Both the position numbers and the translations under genes were made by a program. A DNA stretch of 64,000 bases from Solidesulfovibrio magneticus RS-1 (GTDB taxonomy: Bacteria > Desulfobacterota > Desulfovibrionia > Desulfovibrionales > Desulfovibrionaceae), in contig NC_012796.1 of the NCBI RefSeq assembly GCF_000010665.1, forward strand, positions 124,001 through 188,000. The letters are read 5' to 3'. Shown here piece after piece: positions 34,216 through 43,833 of the stretch (positions within the stretch are counted from its first letter, which is position 1; every line of letters begins with the position of its first letter). The notes beneath the pieces are model-generated. The model did no database searches. It was given only the letters and a program-made list of their open reading frames with translations, and had not been told where the DNA came from.

Positions 34216-34881
34216 ATGTCTGGTCGGTTGATTCTGGTCTGGGCGCAGGCCCGGGAACCGTGGCCAGACGGATGCATGGTCGCCGCGCTGAACCAATTGC
34301 CCCCCTGGATGGGTCGGGAAATGGCGCGCTGGCGCAATCCGATGGATCGCCAAACCCGGGTCTTAGGGCGCTTGCTTGTCCGCTTGGCTCTGGAAACCCT
34401 GGGCGTGGCCAACGGAGACTTGGCAGGGTGGCGCTTGGATCAGTTTGGACGCCCCTATCTGTCAGGTTGCGCAGCGGATTGCAGCGTGAGCCACTCCGGC
34501 GGACTTGTCGCGGCAGCGGTGAGCTTGCCTGGTCGGGTGGGTGTGGACGTGGAGGTCTTGGCACCACTCCCGATTGAAGCGCTCGATGCGGCTTTCTGCC
34601 CTGAAGAAATGTCAGATATTCGGTCGGCCGAGAATCAATCTAGGCGGGCACTTGAATTATGGACGGGCAAGGAGGCGACTCTCAAGGCCGACGGGCGTGG
34701 GATGTCCCTGGATCCGAGCCTCATCGACGCCCGAGGGGAGTCCATTCGTCTGGGCGAGGAAGTCTGGAGGATATTTCATCCTGAATTGACCCCAGGCTGG
34801 CTGTGCGCCCTGGTCACGAACCAGTTAACGCCAGTGGTGAATATTATAAGTACGGACCTAGCCGTTTTGCTCGGCGGATGA
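34216..34881 (+). CDS. Sfp-type 4'-phosphopantetheinyl transferase
   Basis: About 221 residues from ATG 34216 (MSGRLILVWAQA); a GTG at 34171 would add 15 residues of unlikely sequence. Core motifs are present: RPYLSG...SVSHSGGLVAAAVS, GVDVEVL, and ELWTGKEATLKADGRG, which contains the W-x-x-KEA signature. It converts the apo carrier domain of NRPS-type enzymes to the active form. It is 160 bp downstream of the synthetase on the same strand, and most likely activates S565 of that enzyme. The two genes make a self-contained biosynthetic cassette. Confidence 0.9.
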   Translation: MSGRLILVWAQAREPWPDGCMVAALNQLPPWMGREMARWRNPMDRQTRVLGRLLVRLALETLGVANGDLAGWRLDQFGRPYLSGCAADCSVSHSGGLVAAAVSLPGRVGVDVEVLAPLPIEALDAAFCPEEMSDIRSAENQSRRALELWTGKEATLKADGRGMSLDPSLIDARGESIRLGEEVWRIFHPELTPGWLCALVTNQLTPVVNIISTDLAVLLGG

Positions 34882-34981
34882 CTCTAATGCAAATCTCGTT
34901 TATTTGGGGGAATTGGAGGGAAAGTGCATGTAAAAACGTAGCAGAAGGCTTTCCAACATGGAGCATGTTTATCGACTGATA

Positions 34982-35100
34982 GCGCCAATATGACCGTTGG
35001 CAGACGCGCCAACATGACCGTTGGCTACCCGTTGGCTGTCCGTTGGCTGATGCGCCACAGACCTACTGGTGACTGTTGGCAGGAGCCAACAAAGGCACTG
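34982..35100 (+). repeat. GTTGGC-cluster repeat (module P, copy 3)
   Basis: Five GTTGGC and two GCCAAC hexamers occur, with the inverted pair GCCAAC-ATGACC-GTTGGC at about 35008-35026. The copy lies between the synthetase cassette and a tRNA-Ala fragment, as in copy 2. An extra partial pair at 34983-35001 makes this copy longer. Confidence 0.75.
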
Positions 35101-35163
35101 TGGCTCCCCAAATTTTATGCTAAAAATTTAATATTTTAAATATGTTATGATTTTCTGTTGGCA

Positions 35164-35207
35164 TGGCATTCAAGAGGTCGTGGGTTCGATTCCCTCCAGC
35201 TCCACCA
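35164..35207 (+). repeat. tRNA-Ala(GGC) 3' half, att-like scar (second copy)
   Basis: It is identical over all 44 nt (tRNA positions 33-76) to the fragment at 11309, including anticodon GGC, variable loop AGGTC and the CCA end. Only about 5 bp before it are shared with the other copy, so the identity begins sharply at the anticodon loop. Confidence 0.85.
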
Positions 35208-35220
35208 CGAAGCATGCCAA

Positions 35221-35251
35221 GGGGTTACCGAGAAATCGGTGACCCCTTTTT
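35221..35251 (+). terminator. Terminator following the tRNA-Ala fragment (second copy)
   Basis: The same GGGGTTACCGA-GAAA-TCGGTGACCCC stem with T-run as at 11366. Confidence 0.85.
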
Positions 35252-35940
35252 CTTTGCCTAAGCGCCAACGCGCGCCAACACTAGGGTTTGGCGGGTATGT
35301 GCCAGGGCAGAACCATTTGCCAGCCCACCTGTTAGACCAAGAAACCATTCCCCGGTCGCTTGAATTTTTTTCAAGAGGTCGCCCCCCCTCCGCCTCTTTC
35401 GCTCCTGTCAAAAATAATCCCCTACTTTATGCGTGGTTGCACAAGAAAATAAACCACGGTCGCTTGGGCGGTTTTCAAGCGATCCCCCCCATTTTGGACT
35501 TTTGGACTTTCCGGGTGCATCCCCTGAAAATTTTCTGGCCCCGTTTCCTGCGGGCGGAAACTTTGGCTGACCCTGCCCGAGAACGTGCCGCAGCAACTGG
35601 CCTATGAAGGCACAGGGGCTGGGATTTTACCGGGGCGTTTGGTTTTCCTGGTCCTGTCCTGTGTCGCCCACTGGACCAAATGTCACCCTATGCGCCGGCA
35701 ATTTCTAGATAAGCTACTAAATTAATGAAACTTCTCTGCAGGTGGCAAATGTGACATTTCAAATATGGTCGCTGCAAAAATCAGAAGCAAAATCTCTGGT
35801 TTGGTACCTCACCGGCGGCATCGAAGACTGACCCTGCCCGAGAAAGTGCTGCAGGAACTGGCCTATTGAGGCATAGGGGCTGGGATTTTACCGGGGCTGG
35901 TTGGTTTCCTGGGCCTGCTCCGGCCTCGTCCCCAGTCGTC
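35252..35940 (+). repeat. Backbone repeat T-L-D-L' and start of G
   Basis: The first ~450 bp match 11397-11860. D (35700-35830, TTCTAGATAAGC..., then TGTGACATTTCAAATATGG) and L' (35830-35930) match 40957-41165. TCGCTTG/CAAGCGA inverted repeats lie at 35460-35482. No gene is supported; a 149-codon plus-strand frame crosses the tRNA scar and terminator. Confidence 0.75.
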
Positions 35941-35954
35941 AAATCCAGAACACA

Positions 35955-36299
35955 TCAGTCCTGGATCTGTCTATTTCCCAACAGCATTTTGGAAATATTC
36001 CCTTTATCTTTGATGCTTATGTAAAGCAAAAATGGAGCAAGTACCATGATGCCTCCGAAAAATCCGAGAACTCCAAACAAAATACCCATTGGAGTGAACT
36101 TGTGACGCCACGCCAACCAGAGTCCTGAAAGAGTAAGAAAACAAGTAAAATCGGTATTGAATTGTCCTGCCCAGTTCATGGCGAACATGTCTCCGAAAAA
36201 TACTGTAAATAAATTCCAGCCATGTTTACTGATTACAACAGATGTATAGACTGAGACGCAGATGATAAATAAACCCAGCAAGGCACGAAAAGCAAGCAT
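35955..36299 (-). CDS. Small integral membrane protein (114 aa)
   Basis: There are about three hydrophobic helices (FRALLGLFIICVSVYTSVVI; TDFTCFLTLSGLWLAW; MGILFGVLGFFGGIMVLAPF), with an amphipathic NWAGQFNTDF between the first two. GGAAGG lies 5 nt before the ATG at 36299. I do not recognise the family with certainty. It is divergent from an XRE-type regulator, and the 90-bp region between them carries several GGTAA/TTACC sites, so that regulator probably controls it. Confidence 0.75.
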   Translation of the reverse strand: MLAFRALLGLFIICVSVYTSVVISKHGWNLFTVFFGDMFAMNWAGQFNTDFTCFLTLSGLWLAWRHKFTPMGILFGVLGFFGGIMVLAPFLLYISIKDKGNISKMLLGNRQIQD

Positions 36300-36369
36300 G
36301 TTTCCTTCCCAGTTGTTAGTGGTTGCCCTAAAGTTCTGGGGAGGATAACTTCGTCAGGTAACCAAATCC

Positions 36370-36386
36370 ATTACCTTGCAGGTAAT
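36370..36386. promoter_or_regulatory. Palindromic operator between membrane protein and XRE regulator
   Basis: ATTACC-TTGCA-GGTAAT is a perfect 6-bp palindrome ending 4 bp before the ATG of the regulator. A further AGGTAACC lies about 15 bp upstream. This fits an autoregulatory operator for the adjacent XRE protein. Confidence 0.55.
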
Positions 36387-36390
36387 CTCA

Positions 36391-37206
36391 ATGAACAAAT
36401 TGGCAGTCGAACCAGCCGAGCCGAGGACCGTTGGTGATCTCATCCGCTTTTGGAGAAATACAAAAAAAATCAGTCAAATGGATTTGGCCCTGGAAGTCGA
36501 CGTTTCCACAAGGCACTTAAGTTTCGTTGAAACGGGCAAGTCTCGGCCCAGCCGCAAGCTGGTCTTTAAAATAGCGGAATCTCTTAAAATGCCATTTAGG
36601 CATCGAAATGCATTACTAGCACTCGCAGGATATTCTTCTGAATTCGCAGAGGAATCTTTTAACGGCGAAGGAATGGGTATAGTCCGTCAAGCTTTGCAGA
36701 GATTTCTGAGCGCTCACGATCCTTATCCCGCTTTTGTCATCGACGGTGAGTACAATATTTTGATGAAGAATTTTGGGTACGAGAGGATGGCAAAAAGCAT
36801 TATTGGAGAAGATGCTTTTAGTCGTCATAACAATGCGTATTTACTTACATTTTCATGTGATGGGTTTTGTAATCACATTGAATCCTGGCCAGCTGTTGGT
36901 AGATTTATGCTTGATCGACTAATGAACGAAGCGATCATGACCAAGAACAGTAAAGTTTACTCGCTTTATCAGCAGTGCTTGTCCATGTTTTCAGATGTCG
37001 AGGAAGGCGCTGAGCAGCAAGTTGCAGACCTGCCTGTGCTCAGTATTACGCTTAAGTGTGATGGTATGCTATGTAAGTTCTTCACCTTAATAACCACTCT
37101 TGGCACTCCACTTGACTCAACATCCCAGGAACTGCGTATCGAATCACTCTGCCCTGCAGATGAAGCAACAAAAAAAATGTTCCTCCCAGAAGGAATACGC
37201 GACTGA
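36391..37206 (+). CDS. XRE-family regulator with MmyB-like ligand-binding domain
   Basis: 271 residues from ATG 36391 (a TTG at 36376 would overlap the operator). The N-terminal helix-turn-helix is seen in GDLIRFWRNTKKISQMDLAL and DVSTRHLSFVETGKSRPS. The C-terminal part (RQALQRFLSAHDPYPAFVIDGEYNIL and later SDVEEGAEQQVADLPVLSITL) matches the MmyB-like ligand-binding domain used by actinobacterial and other XRE regulators. It is divergent from the 114-aa membrane protein. It probably represses that gene and itself, with release by a small ligand. Confidence 0.88.
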   Translation: MNKLAVEPAEPRTVGDLIRFWRNTKKISQMDLALEVDVSTRHLSFVETGKSRPSRKLVFKIAESLKMPFRHRNALLALAGYSSEFAEESFNGEGMGIVRQALQRFLSAHDPYPAFVIDGEYNILMKNFGYERMAKSIIGEDAFSRHNNAYLLTFSCDGFCNHIESWPAVGRFMLDRLMNEAIMTKNSKVYSLYQQCLSMFSDVEEGAEQQVADLPVLSITLKCDGMLCKFFTLITTLGTPLDSTSQELRIESLCPADEATKKMFLPEGIRD

Positions 37207-37234
37207 AACAAAAAATATGCTCACGGGGATCGCC

Positions 37235-37671
37235 TGTCCGTCCTGCCCCATCCTCTCCCCCAGCCGCCGGCCCGGACACCCCCCTTTATTCGCGCCCTAC
37301 GCCCCCTTCCTGGGCCATTTCCCTGGTCCTGGGGCCTTTGTCCCCCGGCTCCGTCCTCGCTCCAGGGTGGACCCCCTAGGGTGAAAGCCCGAAAAATAGA
37401 GAGGATGTGGTGCTTTATAGTATGAATGCCGGGCCTGGTCGGTGTTATCTGCTTGGACATTAGGACATTTAGGGGGCATTCATGGAAGTAGTAAGTTGGG
37501 ACAAGGGACGACCAGGGGCGGAGACAGTTCACCATTTTATTCTGTATGAGTATCGACGCAGGTGGTGGCGCGAGTTCAAACCCAAAGATGTCACCGAGGG
37601 CTGCGAATTTACCTTGGGCAGTTTGTCAGCTGGGTATTTGTCCTGTTAACAATTTTCGAGGATAGCCCAAA
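37235..37671. repeat. Pyrimidine-rich module G (copy 3) and unique spacer
   Basis: G covers about 37235-37392 (CCGGCCCGGACACCCCCC, then CCAGGGTGGACCCCCTAGGG). The rest up to the kinase gene contains no supported gene; a 35-codon frame near 37550-37650 is not convincing. Confidence 0.65.
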
Positions 37672-40600
37672 ATGGTCAGTGACGAAAGCAAGACCTCACA
37701 GCAGCTTTTAGCCGAACTTGATGCGGCCCGCGCACGAATATCCCAACTTGAGCACGTGGTCGGTTCGGTAGAGAACAAATGGAATAATACTCTGATTAAT
37801 GCTCCACAAATTGTCATATCGCTTGACCCATCCGGAAAAATTATTTTTGCAAATAATCATTATTTCGATCTGACTGGGTGGAACAGAGAAGAACTGTTGG
37901 GTAGGAATTGGTTCGATACCTGTATTCCTGAAGTTGTTCGTGATGAGATTCGTGGAATTTTTAATAGTTCCATGACTCGAATGCACGATCACGACTACTC
38001 CACCTATGAAAACGATATTCTTCGACGTAACGGGGAATGCCTGACCGTGGCATGGTTTAACGTGCTTACCCTGGATTCCCAAGGATTGCCCCTCGACGTA
38101 ACATGTATGGGGGTGGACGTTACAGAGCGGCGTCGAAGCGAAATAGCTCTCAAGGAGAGCGAGCAGCGCTTCCGTAACCTGTTCGAAAATGCGCCGCTGG
38201 CCTATCAGTCCCTGGACGAAAATGGACGGTTCCTGGACGTGAACCGCAAATGGTTGGAATCCCTTGGATATGAGGACAAGGTGCAGGTGCTCGGCAAATG
38301 GTTCGGCGATTTCTTGGCACCTGACTACAAAGACCACTTCGACATCAACTTTCCCATGTTCAAGCAAGCATGTGTCATCGACGGCGTGGAGTTCGAGATG
38401 CTCCGCATGGATGGCGGACGCATCACCGTGAGCTTCAACGGCCGGGTGCAGGCTGACCGTGAGGGCAATTTCATACGCACTCACTGCATCTTCACCGATA
38501 TAACTGAACGTAGACGTGCAGAGGATAAACTGCACGTGACTGCTGAACGCCTTCGCTTGGCAAATAAAGCGACCAATGACGTGATATGGGATTGGGATGT
38601 CACCCAGGATACCCAACAATGGAATGAGGCAGGAACAGCCGTTTTCGGTTGGACTGAAATTGTAGCGCGACCAGTGAGTGCACACTGGTGGGTAGATCGG
38701 GTACATCCTGATGACCGGGAAAGGGTGAACGATTCATTCTTTTCCGTTGTTAACAATCCTGAGATTGACGTCTGGCATGACGAATACCGATTTATGAAAG
38801 CAGACGGTACTTATGCAGATGTCATAGACCGCGGCTACTTACTTCGAGACGGACAGGGTAAGCCAATTCGCATGATCGGTGCAATGCAGGACATCACCGA
38901 ACGCAAGCAGGCTGAGGCATCGCTGAACTCCATTAAGTGGCTTGTGGACAAGGAGGTTCGCCCAGCCTTGGCACCCGAGGCCAGCGAATACGGTGATCTT
39001 GTCCAGCTGAATAACTCCCGCGTCATCCTCAATGCCGTGGGCAGTGACATTCTCGCTAACATGGTCCAAGACTATATGGAGATACTTAGCACTTCCTCAG
39101 CTGTGTATGAAATTAATGGCGACTACGCCTTCGGAATATTTGCATCCGGCTGGTGCAAGACAATGGATCAGGCCTCGCGTCGGCTGTGTGGCTGTACAAC
39201 CAATGCAGAGGCCTTGGCTAGCGGCAAGTGGCTCTGTCATGAGTCGTGCTGGAGCGAGGCTTCTCTAACCGCCATTGAAACCCGGCAGCCTGCGGACATT
39301 GCCTGCACGGGGGGCATCCGTTTATACGCCGTTCCGATCAAGTCCGGGGACGCAATAGTGGGGGCAGTCAACTTCGGATATGGCACACCGCCTCGCGACA
39401 GGAAAGTCATTGCCGAACTAGCCGCCCTTTATCAGGTTGATCCTGACGAGTTGTGGAAGTTGTCAATGGAGTACGAGCATCGCCCCGACTTCATCATCGA
39501 CACAGCTAAACAGCGACTCAAGACGACAGCAAGGCTAATTGGCGAGATGGTGAGTCGCAGCATGGTTGAGCAGGACTTGCAGAAGGCTACGCACCTCGCC
39601 GAGACAGCCAACCGCGCAAAGAGCGAATTCCTGGCTAACATGAGCCACGAGATACGCACGCCACTGAACGGCGTATTAGGCATGCTTCAATTGCTTGAAA
39701 CCACAGACCAGACTGATGAACAAAAAGAGTACCTCTTTGGAGCTATAAGTTCCACAAAACGACTGACTAGGTTGCTTTCAGATATTCTTGATATCTCTAG
39801 GATCGAAGCAGGAAGGATGGAAATTGTTGAGGTTGAATTCAACATCAAGAAGACGCGTGACTCTATTAAGGAACTATTTAACCCAGAAGCAAAAGGAAAA
39901 GGGCTTCGATTAGAGTTCGGACGCGATGAAGACCTCCCCCTGGTATTAGTCGGAGATGAGGCAAGGCTACGGCAAATCCTTTTCAACCTTGTTGGGAACG
40001 CTATCAAATTTACCGAGAAAGGTGAAATTCGAATTGATGCATCATTGTTGCCGAGTTCAAGCGACTCCCATGTTCGTGTGTTGGTCACCGTCAGAGATAC
40101 AGGTATAGGAATCCCCGAGGAGCACCTCAAGGGCATCTTTGAACCATTTGTTCAGGCTGAAGCCTCATACACGAGGCGCTTTCAGGGGGCAGGACTGGGG
40201 CTTTCCATCGTTCGGCGGCTGGTTAAGCTCATGGGTGGTGATATATCGATTGACAGTACCGTTGGCGAAGGGACGACCGTCTACCTCTCGCTGCCGTTCA
40301 AGCTTCCAAAGACTGAGCAGAAATCTGTAGAGATTGCCTCAGACGATCCATCTCCTGTGCACGTATCTTCACGCATACTCGTCGCTGAGGACGATACCAT
40401 CAGCCTCATTACTGCCAAGCGGATGCTTGAGAAATCCGGGTACTCAGTCTCTGCCGCCAAAAATGGTCAGGAAGCGCTGCAGCGACTGACTGAAGAGAGC
40501 TTTGACCTGATCCTTATGGATGTCCAGATGCCTATTATGGACGGCGTCGAAGCAACTAAAGCTATCCGAGGGGCAAGCAATCTTGGGGCGAAGTCGAGCG

Positions 40601-40755
40601 TCCCAATCGTTGCGATGACCGCATACGCAATGACTGGAGACAAAGAAACTTTTTTGGCGGCGGGCATGGACGATTATATTTCGAAGCCTGTGGATAAGGC
40701 GGCGCTGGCTGAGGTGATCGAGAGGGTTCTGAGCTTGAAGCGAAATACTCAATGA
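37672..40755 (+). CDS. Hybrid histidine kinase with three PAS and a PocR-type sensor
   Basis: 1027 residues with no membrane helix, so cytoplasmic. Three PAS/PAC units lie at ~40-155 ([20 protein letters not shown]), ~160-285 and ~290-425 (each ending TERR or TERKQAE). A PocR-like ligand domain (~445-615) carries conserved cysteines ([30 protein letters not shown]). HisKA ([20 protein letters not shown]), HATPase ([22 protein letters not shown]-type loop as GAGLGLSIV) and a C-terminal receiver ([17 protein letters not shown]) follow. Output presumably passes to an unlinked Hpt or regulator. Its transmitter-receiver half is nearly the same as that of the kinase at 44228. Confidence 0.92.
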   Translation: MVSDESKTSQQLLAELDAARARISQLEHVVGSVENKWNNTLINAPQIVISLDPSGKIIFANNHYFDLTGWNREELLGRNWFDTCIPEVVRDEIRGIFNSSMTRMHDHDYSTYENDILRRNGECLTVAWFNVLTLDSQGLPLDVTCMGVDVTERRRSEIALKESEQRFRNLFENAPLAYQSLDENGRFLDVNRKWLESLGYEDKVQVLGKWFGDFLAPDYKDHFDINFPMFKQACVIDGVEFEMLRMDGGRITVSFNGRVQADREGNFIRTHCIFTDITERRRAEDKLHVTAERLRLANKATNDVIWDWDVTQDTQQWNEAGTAVFGWTEIVARPVSAHWWVDRVHPDDRERVNDSFFSVVNNPEIDVWHDEYRFMKADGTYADVIDRGYLLRDGQGKPIRMIGAMQDITERKQAEASLNSIKWLVDKEVRPALAPEASEYGDLVQLNNSRVILNAVGSDILANMVQDYMEILSTSSAVYEINGDYAFGIFASGWCKTMDQASRRLCGCTTNAEALASGKWLCHESCWSEASLTAIETRQPADIACTGGIRLYAVPIKSGDAIVGAVNFGYGTPPRDRKVIAELAALYQVDPDELWKLSMEYEHRPDFIIDTAKQRLKTTARLIGEMVSRSMVEQDLQKATHLAETANRAKSEFLANMSHEIRTPLNGVLGMLQLLETTDQTDEQKEYLFGAISSTKRLTRLLSDILDISRIEAGRMEIVEVEFNIKKTRDSIKELFNPEAKGKGLRLEFGRDEDLPLVLVGDEARLRQILFNLVGNAIKFTEKGEIRIDASLLPSSSDSHVRVLVTVRDTGIGIPEEHLKGIFEPFVQAEASYTRRFQGAGLGLSIVRRLVKLMGGDISIDSTVGEGTTVYLSLPFKLPKTEQKSVEIASDDPSPVHVSSRILVAEDDTISLITAKRMLEKSGYSVSAAKNGQEALQRLTEESFDLILMDVQMPIMDGVEATKAIRGASNLGAKSSVPIVAMTAYAMTGDKETFLAAGMDDYISKPVDKAALAEVIERVLSLKRNTQ

Positions 40756-41439
40756 TTCATGTGAGTAAGAGATATTTCGGGATGTCCCGAGCGGGGGCTG
40801 CTCACAGTTTTCTGCTTGGACGAGTGCTGGTGCAGGAAAAGCCCCAGGAACTGGCCTATGGAGTCACAGGGGCTGGGATTTTACAGGGGCCGGTTGGTCT
40901 TCCTGGTCCTGTCCCGTGTCGCCCACTGGACCAAATGTCACACCATGCGCCGGCGATTTCTAGATAAGCAACTTAATTAATGAAACTTATCTGCTGGTGG
41001 CAAATGTGACATTTCAAATATGGCCGCTGTAAAAATCAGATGCGAAATCTCTGGTTCGGTACCTCGCCGTCGGCATCGAAGACTGACCCTGCCCGAGAAA
41101 GTGCCGCAGGAATTGGCCTATTGAGTCACAGGGGCTGGGAAATAACCGGGGCCTGTTGGTCTCCTGGTCCTGCCCCATCCTCTCCCCCGGTCGCCGGCCT
41201 GGACACCCCCTGTATGCGCGCCCTAGCCCCCCTTCCTGGGCCGTTCCCCTGGTCCTGGCCCCTTTGTCCCCCGGTCCCTCCCCCGCTCCAGGGTGGGCTT
41301 CCTAGGCTGAATGTCCGATTTCACTTGGGCTTGGGACATCGGCAGGAAATGCGCACAAAAATCTCGGCGAACTTACTGACCTTTTTCTCGACTGCCTGAA
41401 TTCACTGCAGTTATTTCTAATCGCCCTCGAAAAAAGCAC

Positions 41440-41468
41440 TAGACAGAGTTGCAGCCCGGCCCTATATC
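41440..41468 (+). promoter_or_regulatory. Sigma70-type promoter of S RNA copy 2
   Basis: -35 TAGACA (41440-41445), 17-bp spacer, -10 TATATC (41463-41468). The -10 is weaker than in copies 1 and 3. Confidence 0.7.
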
Positions 41469-41474
41469 TTAAGC

Positions 41475-41717
41475 GTGTCCTTTGTGAAGGTTGTGAGCAA
41501 CCCTAGCGGAGGCGATGCCATTGGGTGAATCAATTGTCGGAGAGTTTTCCTCGCAGTAGAGCACTTGAAGGCCAGTAAAAAATGAAATCTGGCAAGCTGC
41601 ATGTGTGGCAAACACTAGCTCTACGTTCATAGACGAGGCGCAATCGTCAACCCATAAGTCTTTCTAAGCAACGTAATATTACTGGCCCCGGCTTGTGTAG
41701 TCGGGGCCTTTCTTTTT
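41475..41717 (+). ncRNA. Candidate small RNA S, copy 2
   Basis: The layout is the same as copy 1. The terminator stem is GGCCCCGGC (41684-41692) / GTCGGGGCC (41700-41708), with one G-U pair where copy 1 has A-U and copy 3 has G-C. The internal 14-codon frame reads MPLGESIVGEFSSQ here. The upstream overlapping short frame has lost its ATG (ATC), which argues that the RNA, not that peptide, is the conserved product. Confidence 0.62.
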
Positions 41718-41923
41718 GCATTGGGTGGGCTGAAGCGATTCCCGATGACCGGGCAGGATGGACTTTCGGACATTTTCGATGCGTGGGCTGTGAAAAATCA
41801 GACGACAAGCAGCGTCAGCAGGCCGGGCTACTCCAGTGCGAACGATCTGGGCGGTCGCCAGCTCTGAAATCTAGCCCAACAGCCGCGCTGGGCCTCTCCT
41901 TCGTCTTATGAGTCAGACGCGAG

Positions 41924-42259
41924 CTACACGGGGATCAGCATCAATCCGGCGTCGTTCTTCTCGATCCGAAATTTCTGCCCTTCCTCGAACTCGATTCCAG
42001 CAAGCATGTTAGCGGTCAGCACGATCTTCCTGCCGCGATAAACCGGGGAGCTGCTTCTGGTCCTGGTCGAAGAGCCAGCAATTTCCAAGTATTCCTTTTT
42101 TTCATTCATGAGCTTGAGCAGATGATTCTTCAAAGTCGGTTTCGACTGAATGCCAAGCTCGGCCATGATTTGGGCTTCATTGCTGCCAGCCTTGATAAGG
42201 CCGTAAAGTTTTTCCCCGTCGTATTTTGCTTCGATCTTTTGGCCTTTGGCGATAGGCAT
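41924..42259 (-). CDS. AbrB-like DNA-binding protein K, copy 2
   Basis: 111 residues, differing from the copy at 16599 by a few substitutions (MNEKKEYLEIAGSS here). The HTH-like N-terminal half and AbrB-like C-terminal half are intact, as are promoter and operator. The IS1182-type copy C lies about 60 bp upstream of its promoter. Both copies being intact suggests they are retained, or that the duplication is recent. Confidence 0.8.
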   Translation of the reverse strand: MPIAKGQKIEAKYDGEKLYGLIKAGSNEAQIMAELGIQSKPTLKNHLLKLMNEKKEYLEIAGSSTRTRSSSPVYRGRKIVLTANMLAGIEFEEGQKFRIEKNDAGLMLIPV

Positions 42260-42270
42260 GTCATGACCTC

Positions 42271-42320
42271 CAAACGATATTTATTTCTGGTGATAGTATC
42301 GCTTGTTTGAAAAGCGTCAA
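42271..42320 (-). promoter_or_regulatory. Promoter and operator of AbrB-like gene copy 2
   Basis: -35 TTGACG (42320-42315), 16-bp spacer, -10 TACTAT (42298-42293). Inverted repeat CAAACGATA (42271-42279) / TATCGCTTG (42297-42305) has one mismatch against copy 1. Confidence 0.68.
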
Positions 42321-42381
42321 GCTAAAAAATGGTGAAATATGTTGCTGAAAAATAATTGTGATCGTTTTGGGGAGATTTTAG

Positions 42382-43829
42382 CAGGCCGTTGCAAAAAGCT
42401 GTTTCCGGCTATTCTCCCCCGCAGATGACGGCGATGGGCATGATTCCACAGCATCGTCCTTCGACCACCATGACGATGGCCAAATAGGCCATTGAGGGAT
42501 GCTGATTGGGCCAAATGAGCGCAAGCCAGGCACTGGCCCAGCCCCTGGGGGTGCCATGGCCGGTCTTGACCCGCATCAGCAGGCCGAGATTGAAACCGGC
42601 CACATGGAGCAGATACCGTTTCTGGATGTTCTCCCGTCCCCGGAGCCAGACCCGGCGCATACCGCCAGACCGGTCCAGCGTATGCTCGAAGCTTCTTTCG
42701 ACCAGTTCCGTCCGCTGTTTTCCCATGGCCTTCCCGACCATCGACGATATCCGGATTCGGTTGTTGTACACGGCGCGCCGCGCCTCATGATCGCCACGCC
42801 AGGAGTTCAGGCCGTTGCGCTTGGGTTCGGCGATTCTCGTCCGCCATGGCCCTCCGTCCAGGTCTTTGAGGACATCCCGGGAGAAATAGCCCTTGTCCGC
42901 GACCAGTTCCGCAGGATCGTCCGGGCATGGCGGTGTGGAAGTGACCCGTCGCAAACTTTCTTGAGCGGCTTTCAGCGTCTTTTGCAGAGTCGAAGTGTCC
43001 CCCTTGTCCGCTTCATGCACCTCGACCGCCACGACCGCGCCGGTGTCCAGGTCCACCGCGTGCTCCGGCTTGTACGCCAGATGCGTTCGGCCATCCTTCA
43101 TCTTGGCGATCTTCGCCTCGGGATCGACCTGCGACTGCCAGTCCTTGTTCGAAAGCGTCTTGCCGACGCGCTTGCGGTCCATGCGAGCCAGATCCTCATC
43201 CGTCGGAGAGTCGATGCCGCTCTCCTTAGCCATGCGCAGGAGCATCTTGCGGTAGCTCTCACCCGTGTCCCGGCGCACGATGGTTTTGAGCGCCGCGTTG
43301 GCCTCCATGGTCGAAGCGTCCACGCCAATGCGGCCTCCAAGGACCAAGCCATCCTTGCTGAGCACCTTGAGAACCCAGGTGAAAACCTCTTGGTGGGTCG
43401 CCAGCGGCAGACGGGACCGTGTCCGACTGAGCGAGGAATGATCCGGCACAGACTCCTTGGGCGAAAGCTGGAGAAAATCCCGGAGGGAAAGCGAATCGGC
43501 GCAGCGCCACTCAATGCCGCGCTCGCTGTCGATGCCCTCGAAATACCCCACGAGGTGCATCCGAAAATACCGGCCAGGCGGAATGGAGGGACGCCCCTTG
43601 TCGGAATAGAAGGGCTTGCACAGCTTCTCGGCGAAACCATCGAAGGCGGCTTTCCGGAGAGTCTGCTGGAGACGATCGTAAAAAGCGTGCCCACGAGACC
43701 GAGGAATCTCATCCCAGGCCAGATACATCGTCCCCTGCTGATCACCCTGACGGCCAAGCCCCATCAGATCACCTCCGGAACCGCGATGGCTGGATTCTCG
43801 GTCACTTGGCGGAGTTTTTCAACACGCTG
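42382..43829 (-). mobile_element. IS1182-type insertion sequence, copy C (1448 bp)
   Basis: It starts CAGGCCGTTG at 42382 and ends ...CACGCTG at 43829, flanked by TTAG direct repeats (42378-42381 and 43830-43833). It interrupts the backbone repeat at a position whose uninterrupted counterpart is near 17063-17066. Confidence 0.93.
42409..43764 (-). CDS. IS1182-family DDE transposase, copy C
   Basis: 451 residues, identical to copy A, with D149, D290 and E356 as probable catalytic residues. Intact frame and ribosome site. Identity with copy A implies that one gave rise to the other, or both came from a common source, very recently. Confidence 0.92.
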   Translation of the reverse strand: MGLGRQGDQQGTMYLAWDEIPRSRGHAFYDRLQQTLRKAAFDGFAEKLCKPFYSDKGRPSIPPGRYFRMHLVGYFEGIDSERGIEWRCADSLSLRDFLQLSPKESVPDHSSLSRTRSRLPLATHQEVFTWVLKVLSKDGLVLGGRIGVDASTMEANAALKTIVRRDTGESYRKMLLRMAKESGIDSPTDEDLARMDRKRVGKTLSNKDWQSQVDPEAKIAKMKDGRTHLAYKPEHAVDLDTGAVVAVEVHEADKGDTSTLQKTLKAAQESLRRVTSTPPCPDDPAELVADKGYFSRDVLKDLDGGPWRTRIAEPKRNGLNSWRGDHEARRAVYNNRIRISSMVGKAMGKQRTELVERSFEHTLDRSGGMRRVWLRGRENIQKRYLLHVAGFNLGLLMRVKTGHGTPRGWASAWLALIWPNQHPSMAYLAIVMVVEGRCCGIMPIAVICGGE

Positions 43830-43833
43830 TTAG

